Origin: Spirochaeta sp.
Lineage (GTDB): Bacteria; Spirochaetota; Spirochaetia; DSM-27196; Alkalispirochaetaceae
Reading direction: 5' to 3'
Length of the DNA stretch: 6,096 bases
NCBI GenBank assembly: GCA_027859055.1
Contig: JAQIBO010000112.1
Coordinates: forward strand, 1 to 6,096
Shown here: piece after piece, positions 1-5,255 of the stretch
Layout: every line of letters begins with the position of its first letter
Position numbering within the stretch: position 1 is the first letter of the stretch
Notes under the pieces: model-generated
The model's database searches: none
Told to the model about the DNA's origin: nothing
The model's input: only the letters and a program-made list of their open reading frames with translations
Translations under genes and position numbers: made by a program

Positions 1-1
1 G

Positions 2-358
2 GTCAGGGACGACCTTGTTGTTGTGTACAGCGTGATGCAGTCACTGCGCGTCACCGACGGCCGGGCGGCGGAACCGTCGGGACGGTACGCGGAGGTGCGT
101 ATCCGGGAACCGGAGGAGATGGTGATTCGTCGGTCCCGCGTTCCCGGTGAGACGCGGCAACCGCCGGAGTCGTTCGGGCGGGAAGTTCCCAATATGTTTG
201 ACGTAGTGCGGGAGATGCGCGCCCTTGAAGCGGAACAGGCGGAACGTGCGGAACAGGCGGAACAGGCAGGCCAGGCCGGACAGGCAGTGGATGACGGAGG
301 GGATGAGCCGACGGACACGACGTCGGAGGACGGGCCATTGCCGCAACCGGAGCCATAG
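2..358 (+). CDS. Unrecognised protein, C-terminal part (gene runs off the left edge)
   Basis: The reading frame is open from the left edge to a TAG stop, about 118 residues, so the true start probably lies outside the window; a GTG at 23 and an ATG at 35 are the first possible starts inside it. The visible part begins with a short hydrophobic stretch (LVVVYSVM) that could be the end of a folded domain. A basic, Arg/Pro/Glu-rich section follows, then an MFDVVREMRALE helix-like stretch. It ends in an Ala/Glu/Gln repeat and an acidic, Pro-rich tail. The tail looks disordered, and no membrane segment or Cys/His metal site is seen. Codon use resembles the downstream genes, which favours a real gene. 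Only 30 nt separate its stop from the next start, with no terminator visible, so it may share a transcript with the hydroxylase operon. I do not recognise the family and give no function. Confidence 0.6.
   Translation, partial: VRDDLVVVYSVMQSLRVTDGRAAEPSGRYAEVRIREPEEMVIRRSRVPGETRQPPESFGREVPNMFDVVREMRALEAEQAERAEQAEQAGQAGQAVDDGGDEPTDTTSEDGPLPQPEP
230..283 (+). repeat. 9-bp tandem repeat, six in-frame units
   Basis: Six consecutive 9-bp units related to gcggaacag lie in the reading frame of the upstream partial gene. Units 1, 3 and 4 are identical, unit 2 differs at the last two bases, and units 5 and 6 have drifted. They encode AEQ, AER, AEQ, AEQ, AGQ, AGQ. The unit is a whole number of codons, so gain or loss of units would change tail length without breaking the frame. 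It looks like a small coding minisatellite formed by slippage; a functional role is not shown. Confidence 0.8.
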
Positions 359-376
359 CGGTATCTTTCCGACCTC

Positions 377-382
377 AGGAGG
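377..382 (+). promoter_or_regulatory. Shine-Dalgarno AGGAGG that sets the start of the molybdenum subunit
   Basis: A perfect AGGAGG lies 6 nt before the ATG at 389. The in-frame ATG at 383 directly abuts this motif with no spacer and would be a poor start. The site therefore favours 389, giving an N-terminus of MGSDGTGND. Confidence 0.8.
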
Positions 383-388
383 ATGCGC

Positions 389-2743
389 ATGGGTTCCGAC
401 GGAACCGGAAACGATATTGGAACTGCTCTGGGGATAAACGTTCCCCGCCAGGATGCTCGCGACAAAACCGCGGGGAAGACGCGGTTTACCGACGACTTTG
501 TTGTTCCGGGCATGCTCTACGCTGCGGTGGTCAACAGCCGGACCGCCCACGGTCTGATTACCGCCATAGACTGCGCCGAAGCGAAGGCGATGCCCGGTGT
601 CCGCGGTGTGTTTACCGGTGAGGATTTTCCCGAGCGCATCGGATTGTACCTTGGAGACAAACCGGCCCTGGCGGTGGAGCGCGTGCGCTACTTCGGCGAG
701 CCGGTCGTGGCGGTGGTGGCTGACGACGAGCGGACCGCCCAGGCCGCAGCGGCGACGATACGGGTGCACTACGAGGAATTGCCGATCGTCCGTGGTCCCC
801 GGGAGGGGATCGCTCCCGACGCTCCGATCCTGCACCCCGACATGGACTCCTACCTCCATATTCCCGCAATTCTGCCGGAGCCGGGCAGCAATATCGCCCA
901 CCACACGCGAATGCGCAAGGGCGACCCGGAACGCGCGTTCCGCGAGGCCGACGTCGTCGTCGAGGGCTCCTTCGGATTTCCGCCACGAGATCATTCCGCG
1001 ATGGAACCGCGAATCGCGGTCGCCGAGATTCGCGCCGACGATACGGTGGTGATCCGAACCGCAACCCAGAGCCCCTACGGGGTGCGGGGTATCATGAGCG
1101 GTGTGTTTCAGATTCCCCCGGGAAAACTGATCGTACAGGTAGCGGAAATCGGCGGGGGTTTCGGCGGCAAGGCGGGAATTCAGCTTGAGCCGTTGGCGTA
1201 TCTGCTCTCGCGCTCCCTGGGCGGCCGGCCGGTGCGCGTTGCAAACAGCCGCGAACAGGACATGCTCGGCTCTCCCGGTGGCCCGGGGCTGGAGGCGACG
1301 GTCAGGTTCGCCGCCCGGACCGACGGCACCATTACCGCCGCGGATATTGAGTTTCTGTTTGACTCCGGCGGTTACGCCGACTACGCGGTGAACGTGAGCC
1401 GCGCCGCGGGATACGCCTCAACCGGGCCGTATAACATCCCCAACCTCAAAACCGACAGTTACTGCGTCTACACCAACCACCCCTTTGCCACGGCGTATCG
1501 CGGATTCGGACATATCGAGATGAGCTACGCCGTGGAACGGGCGATGGAGATCCTTGCGGAGCGTCTTGGCATCGACGCGGTGGAACTGCGGCGGAAGAAC
1601 GCGATCCAGGCGGGAGACGAAACGCCGTCCCGGGACGTTCTGGACGCGAACACCGGCAACCTGCGGGAGTGTCTGCGCCGGGTGGAAGAGCATATCGCGT
1701 GGGACGGCGGTGCGGTTACCGCTGTCGATGCGAATACGGTGCGCGCAAAGGGCGTGTCCTGTTACTGGAAGGCTCCGGCGATTCCCACCTTTACCGATGC
1801 GGGGGCGATTGTGAGCTTCAACGAGGACGCCTCGGTCAACGTGGTGACCGGCGCGGTGGAGATGGGGCAGGGAATCCACACCGGTCTTGCCCAGATCGTG
1901 GCGGAACGGCTCCATACCGATCCGGAGATCGTCCACGTGGTCCGGGAGGTAATGACCGACCGCTCCACCCACGACTGGACCAGTGCGGCGAGTCGAACGC
2001 TCTTTATGGTTGGCCGGGCGGCGATTGCGGCGGTTGATGACGCGGTGGTACAGATCAAGCGGGTTGCATCGGCACCGCTCCGCGCGCCGGAGGAGGACCT
2101 CCACGTTGCCGGCGGTCGGGTGTTTCTCCGGGACGACCCGGAAAAAGGGCTTCCCCTGTCGGCGGTGGTTCTTGGCTACGTCTATCCCGACGGCAACGCG
2201 ATCGGGGGGCCGATTATCGGCCGGGGCAAGTACATCGCGCGCCATCTCAGCGATATTGACCCGGAAACGGGGCGCGGACGGCCGGGGCTGGAATGGACCC
2301 TGGGCGCGATGGGGGTTGAGATCGAACTTGATCGGCGGGACGGCACCTTTCGGGTGCTGAAAAGCGTGTGCTCCATGGATGTGGGCCGGGTGATCAACCC
2401 GGATCTGGCGCGGGGACAGGTTGTCGGTGCAATGGCGATGGGGATCGGGTACAGCACCCGTGAGGGGTTTACTTTCAGTTCCCGGGAGCACGTGACCAAC
2501 GGAAAGCTGCGGGACTACAAACTGCTCCGCTACGGTGAACATCCCGAGTACGTCGTCGATTTTGTGGAAACCCCCCAGGGGGACGGACCGTTTGGCGCGC
2601 GCGGGCTCGGTGAGCAGGGCATTATCGGTGTGCCCGGGGCGGTATCGGCGGCGATATCCCGGGCGGTGGGACAGCAGGTGAACCGCCTCCCGATTACGCC
2701 GGAATACCTGTGGCGGATGATGCACACGGAGGCTGAGCGATGA
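389..2743 (+). CDS. Xanthine dehydrogenase-family molybdopterin-binding (large) subunit
   Basis: This is the catalytic subunit of a cytoplasmic molybdenum hydroxylase, which uses water to hydroxylate an N-heterocycle or aldehyde. At 784 aa it has the usual length for a separate large subunit, with no signal peptide. The N-terminal a/b hammerhead domain covers about residues 12-130. Molybdopterin-domain motifs follow: GGGFGGK at 255-261, AYRGFGH at 369-375, VEMGQG at 490-495, a TSAASR segment near 531-536, and FGARGLGE at 735-742. The last ends in Glu742, the expected catalytic base (Glu1261 in bovine enzyme). Two positions are unusual. The residue after GGGFGGK, which is the xanthine-binding Glu802 in bovine XDH, is Ala262. 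The residue aligned with Gln767, near the Mo oxo group, is Arg200. The gene opens a tight operon and its stop overlaps the FAD-subunit start (ATGA). The family is certain. The substrate is not: xanthine, hypoxanthine, another purine, nicotinate-like compounds or an aldehyde are all possible. Confidence 0.95.
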   Translation: MGSDGTGNDIGTALGINVPRQDARDKTAGKTRFTDDFVVPGMLYAAVVNSRTAHGLITAIDCAEAKAMPGVRGVFTGEDFPERIGLYLGDKPALAVERVRYFGEPVVAVVADDERTAQAAAATIRVHYEELPIVRGPREGIAPDAPILHPDMDSYLHIPAILPEPGSNIAHHTRMRKGDPERAFREADVVVEGSFGFPPRDHSAMEPRIAVAEIRADDTVVIRTATQSPYGVRGIMSGVFQIPPGKLIVQVAEIGGGFGGKAGIQLEPLAYLLSRSLGGRPVRVANSREQDMLGSPGGPGLEATVRFAARTDGTITAADIEFLFDSGGYADYAVNVSRAAGYASTGPYNIPNLKTDSYCVYTNHPFATAYRGFGHIEMSYAVERAMEILAERLGIDAVELRRKNAIQAGDETPSRDVLDANTGNLRECLRRVEEHIAWDGGAVTAVDANTVRAKGVSCYWKAPAIPTFTDAGAIVSFNEDASVNVVTGAVEMGQGIHTGLAQIVAERLHTDPEIVHVVREVMTDRSTHDWTSAASRTLFMVGRAAIAAVDDAVVQIKRVASAPLRAPEEDLHVAGGRVFLRDDPEKGLPLSAVVLGYVYPDGNAIGGPIIGRGKYIARHLSDIDPETGRGRPGLEWTLGAMGVEIELDRRDGTFRVLKSVCSMDVGRVINPDLARGQVVGAMAMGIGYSTREGFTFSSREHVTNGKLRDYKLLRYGEHPEYVVDFVETPQGDGPFGARGLGEQGIIGVPGAVSAAISRAVGQQVNRLPITPEYLWRMMHTEAER

Positions 2744-3705
2744 TTCCCTTTGAGCTGGACTATATACGAGCCGAAAGCGCCGCCGAGGCGGTGGAGATCT
2801 GGAGCCGGGAACGGGCGGCGGGACGGCAGGTTCGGTATTTTGGCGGTGGCACCGAGTTCACCACCCTTGCCCGGGAGAACAAAATTCACGCCGACGTGGT
2901 GGTGGACTACAAGCGGGTGCCGGAAGCGCGGGACCACGGTTCGTCCGGGGATGGTCCCGGTCACATGACCTGGGGCGCTGCGCTGCGCCTCAACGAGATC
3001 GTCGATACCAATCGGTGCGGGCTGGTGAGTCGCTGTTGCGCCGGTGTCGCCGATCGGACGGTGCGCAATTCGATCACCCTGGGCGGGAATATCGCCGGGA
3101 TGCTTCCCTATCGTGAAGCGGTTCTGCCGTTTCTTCTGTTTGACGGAACGATGACGACGATCGGTCCCGCCGGAGAGCAGACCACACCCGTTGCCGATCG
3201 TTTTGACAAGAAGATGAACGTCGCAGAGGGGGACCTCCTGCTGCGGGTATCTCTTGATGCCTCCATGTGCGACGGTGTGGAACACGGCGGTGTTACCGCG
3301 TCCGACCGCGGCTGGGGGCCGCTGGAATCGTGGGCAACCGGTCCGCGCGGTGGCTGGTACTACACGCGACGAACCCGGGAACCGCGCCTGGATTACCCGC
3401 TGGTCACGCTGGTGCTGGCGCGCCTGGACGGTGCGTGGCGCCTCGCTTCAAGCGGTGCGATGGGCTATCCCCTGCGGATGGCCGCCGCGGAAACGGTCTT
3501 GAACGGGGTGACCGTCGGGGACATTGCGACGATGAGCGAACGGGACCGGCTGACTTTAGCTGCACATGCACTGGAGGCGGAACGGGTCCAGTTTCGGAAA
3601 GATATGCGCGGGAGTCGGGAATACCGGCGGGAAATGACGATTCGGAGCCTCGCCGACGGGGTGGCCCGCCTTGCCGACGCGCAGGACCATGGAGAGACGC
3701 GCTGA
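2740..3705 (+). CDS. Xanthine dehydrogenase-family FAD-binding (medium) subunit
   Basis: This subunit carries FAD, takes electrons from the [2Fe-2S] clusters and passes them to NAD+ or another acceptor. It has 321 aa. The first FAD-binding loop is GGGTEF at 35-40 and the second is RNSITLGGNIAG at 109-120, followed by a PYREAVLPFLLFDG stretch typical of the family. The C-terminal domain begins around YYTRRTREPRLDYPLV (207-222) and ends with a DMRGSREYRREM segment (288-299). Between the two domains, about residues 174-205 form a Gly/Trp-rich stretch roughly 20-25 residues longer than I expect at this place, which accounts for much of the excess over E. coli XdhB (about 292 aa). Its start overlaps the large-subunit stop by 4 nt and is served by GGAGG at 2728-2732, so the two are likely translationally coupled. 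The four cysteines (93, 99, 100, 177) are not spaced like the [4Fe-4S] loop of 4-hydroxybenzoyl-CoA reductase. Confidence 0.93.
   Translation: MIPFELDYIRAESAAEAVEIWSRERAAGRQVRYFGGGTEFTTLARENKIHADVVVDYKRVPEARDHGSSGDGPGHMTWGAALRLNEIVDTNRCGLVSRCCAGVADRTVRNSITLGGNIAGMLPYREAVLPFLLFDGTMTTIGPAGEQTTPVADRFDKKMNVAEGDLLLRVSLDASMCDGVEHGGVTASDRGWGPLESWATGPRGGWYYTRRTREPRLDYPLVTLVLARLDGAWRLASSGAMGYPLRMAAAETVLNGVTVGDIATMSERDRLTLAAHALEAERVQFRKDMRGSREYRREMTIRSLADGVARLADAQDHGETR
3691..3696 (+). promoter_or_regulatory. Shine-Dalgarno GGAGAG that sets the start of the iron-sulfur subunit
   Basis: GGAGAG lies inside the 3' end of the FAD-subunit gene, 8 nt before the ATG at 3705. The frame of the iron-sulfur gene stays open for another 146 codons upstream, but that stretch is only the shadow of the FAD gene. 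This site and the family's usual length place the start at 3705. Confidence 0.75.
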
Positions 3706-4184
3706 TGAAAGAGTACACCAACCCGACCAGACTGGTGCTGACGGTCAACGGGGAGCAGCGGACGGTCTATGTTTCACCGGCGGACACGCTGCTGCACACG
3801 CTGCGACGCAATCTCGGACTGACCGGTACCAAACTGGGGTGTGAGAACGGCGACTGCGGCGCCTGTACCGTCCAGGTTGACGGCCGGCCGGTAAAGTCGT
3901 GTTACACCCTGGCCGTTGACGTCGACGACAGTGAAATCACCACCGTGGAAGGGCTTACCGAGAGTCCCGTCCGGGAGGGGTTTCGCCGGGAACAGGGGTT
4001 TCAGTGCGGCTACTGCACGCCCGGTTTCATCGCCAACGCCGACGCCCTCCTCACGGCACACCCCGACGCGGACCGGGCAACCCAGGTGGACTGGCTGCAG
4101 TCCAACATCTGTCGCTGCACCGGGTACGAGAAGATCGAGAGCGCGGTTCGAGTTGCGCAGGAGCAGACAGGGGCGGACCGGTAG
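3705..4184 (+). CDS. Xanthine dehydrogenase-family [2Fe-2S] (small) subunit
   Basis: This small electron-transfer subunit links the molybdenum centre to FAD. It has 159 aa, the length I recall for E. coli XdhC. The N-terminal plant-ferredoxin-like domain binds one cluster through Cys46, Cys51, Cys54 and Cys66 (GCENGDCGAC, then SC). The C-terminal helical domain binds the second through Cys101, Cys104, Cys136 and Cys138 (QCGYCTPG and NICRCTGYE). All eight ligands are present, and Gln100, which contacts the pterin in relatives, is kept. The start overlaps the FAD-subunit stop by 1 nt (TGATG), completing a three-gene operon. No export signal is present, which fits a cytoplasmic purine-type hydroxylase rather than the Tat-exported PaoABC/YagTSR kind. 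Confidence 0.95.
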   Translation: MKEYTNPTRLVLTVNGEQRTVYVSPADTLLHTLRRNLGLTGTKLGCENGDCGACTVQVDGRPVKSCYTLAVDVDDSEITTVEGLTESPVREGFRREQGFQCGYCTPGFIANADALLTAHPDADRATQVDWLQSNICRCTGYEKIESAVRVAQEQTGADR

Positions 4185-4226
4185 GGATTTGACCCTGGGC
4201 GCCCCCGGGCGTACGTTTGGAAGCGT

Positions 4227-5174
4227 ATGGAACAACGAAAACTCGGAACCTCAGACCTGACCGTATCCGCCGTGGGGCTTGGAACGTGGGCGATGGGCGA
4301 TGACTTTTTTGGTCGCGTCGACGACAACGAGTCGATCGCCGCGATTCAATCTGCGATCGATCATGGGATTACGCTCATTGACACCGCCCCCGCCTACGGA
4401 GCCGGTCACGCGGAAGAAGTAGTCGGAACGGCGTTACCAGGCCGGCGAGACAAGGTGGTTGTGGCCACCAAATGCGGTATCGTTCGTACCGGAGGTGATT
4501 TTGCCCGCAATCTGAAGCCGGAGTCGATCCGACAGGAGATTGAAGACTCCCTGCGACGCCTGGGGGTGGACACGATCGATCTGTACCAGATCCACTGGCC
4601 GGATCCCGATACCCCTCTTGAGGATACCGTGGCTGAGCTGCTCAAGCTCCAGCAGGCGGGTAAGTTCCGGTATCTGGGCGTGTCCAACTTCCCGCCCAAG
4701 CTCCTGGATCAGATCCGGGGCATGACCGAAATCATCAGCACCCAACCCCAGTACTCGATGCTGGAGCGCAGTATCGAGGAGGATGTCCTGCCCTACGTTC
4801 GGGAGCACGGTCTTGGTGTTCTCAACTACGGTACCCTGGCGGGGGGCGTCCTCACCGGAAAGTACACGGAGATCCCCGAGTTTGAAGAGGGGGATTACCG
4901 CGCTACTTTCTACGACTTCTTTCAGGAGCCGGTATGGAGCGGTATCCAGAAACTTCTGTATGAACTGCAGATGATCGCCGTCAAGCGCGGCGTCACTCCT
5001 GCCCAGGTGGCGATCAACTGGACGTTCCAGCAACCGGGAATCACCACCTCCCTGGTGGGCGCCAAGCGTCCCGGCCAGGCTGAGGCCAACGCCGCCGCCG
5101 GCACATGGCTGCTTACCGACGCGGAACTGAAGACGATTACCGCCGCGATCGACACCCACGTCACGGGGAAATAG
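4227..5174 (+). CDS. Aldo/keto reductase, AKR11-like (YhdN/IolS type)
   Basis: A complete NADPH-dependent aldo/keto reductase of 315 aa, with a TIM-barrel fold. The catalytic tetrad is visible: Asp52 and Tyr57 in DTAPAYGAG, Lys82 in VATKCG, and His123 in LYQIHWPD. GVSNF (151-155) and TQPQYSMLE (172-180) are further family signatures. VGAKRPGQAEAN (278-289) is the cofactor phosphate and adenine-binding segment. The opening (GLGTWAMG, DDNESI, DHGITLIDTAPAYG) resembles, from memory, B. subtilis YhdN and IolS (AKR11). It sits 42 nt after the iron-sulfur gene on the same strand. Its ribosome site is weak (GGAAG only 3 nt before ATG). It may be read through from the hydroxylase operon or have its own promoter. 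The substrate is unknown; broad aldehyde or ketone reduction is typical, and a link to the hydroxylase is only suggested by position. Confidence 0.92.
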   Translation: MEQRKLGTSDLTVSAVGLGTWAMGDDFFGRVDDNESIAAIQSAIDHGITLIDTAPAYGAGHAEEVVGTALPGRRDKVVVATKCGIVRTGGDFARNLKPESIRQEIEDSLRRLGVDTIDLYQIHWPDPDTPLEDTVAELLKLQQAGKFRYLGVSNFPPKLLDQIRGMTEIISTQPQYSMLERSIEEDVLPYVREHGLGVLNYGTLAGGVLTGKYTEIPEFEEGDYRATFYDFFQEPVWSGIQKLLYELQMIAVKRGVTPAQVAINWTFQQPGITTSLVGAKRPGQAEANAAAGTWLLTDAELKTITAAIDTHVTGK

Positions 5175-5212
5175 CGACGCCCACCGATCCGGGTAGGGCC
5201 GACCTCACGTAC

Positions 5213-5255
5213 ACGGGGCTCCGCAGAACGGCAGTTCGGTTTTCGTCAGCCCCGT
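5213..5255. terminator. Hairpin between convergent genes, possible bidirectional terminator
   Basis: ACGGGGCT (5213-5220) is perfectly complementary in inverted orientation to AGCCCCGT (5248-5255), giving an 8-bp stem. The 27-nt loop can fold further (GAAC with GTTC around GGCA). The right arm touches the last base of the carbamate kinase stop codon, and the left arm lies 38 nt after the reductase stop. That is the right place for a shared terminator. Neither side has a run of T after the stem, so it is not a textbook intrinsic terminator and could instead only stabilise mRNA ends. Confidence 0.4.

Noticed and set aside
383..388. ATG at 383 as the start of the molybdenum subunit
   Set aside because: It abuts AGGAGG with no spacing; the ATG at 389 has the ideal 6-nt spacing.
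359..388. Purine riboswitch or promoter before the operon
   Set aside because: The gap is only 30 nt, too short for a purine aptamer, and no promoter boxes are seen in it.
41..994. Open frame of 317 codons on the - strand across the upstream gene and the start of the molybdenum subunit
   Set aside because: It spans two + strand genes and the gap between them, lacks a domain and has shadow-like Arg/His-rich composition.
1418..2725. Open frame of 435 codons on the - strand opposite the molybdenum subunit
   Set aside because: It lies wholly antisense to a gene with clear family motifs and encodes an Arg/His/Pro-rich product with no recognisable domain. Long antisense frames are expected from G+C-rich codon bias.
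3016..3270. [4Fe-4S] cluster in the FAD subunit, as in 4-hydroxybenzoyl-CoA reductase
   Set aside because: The four cysteines (93, 99, 100, 177) are not grouped in one loop as in that enzyme, and two are adjacent; a cluster site is not supported.
3267..3704. N-terminal extension of the iron-sulfur subunit (frame open upstream of 3705)
   Set aside because: The extension overlaps the FAD subunit in another frame, is Arg/Gly-rich and resembles no domain. ATG at 3705 has a good Shine-Dalgarno sequence and gives the family's normal length.
4195..4212. G/C-rich inverted sequence between the iron-sulfur gene and the reductase as a terminator
   Set aside because: The best stem is only about 4 bp and no T run follows.
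4189..4217. Promoter for the aldo/keto reductase: TTGACC, 17-nt spacer, TACGTT
   Set aside because: The -35 match is good, but the -10 matches only 3 of 6 consensus bases. Transcription would begin within a few bases of the ATG, leaving no room for the ribosome site. Chance is a sufficient explanation.
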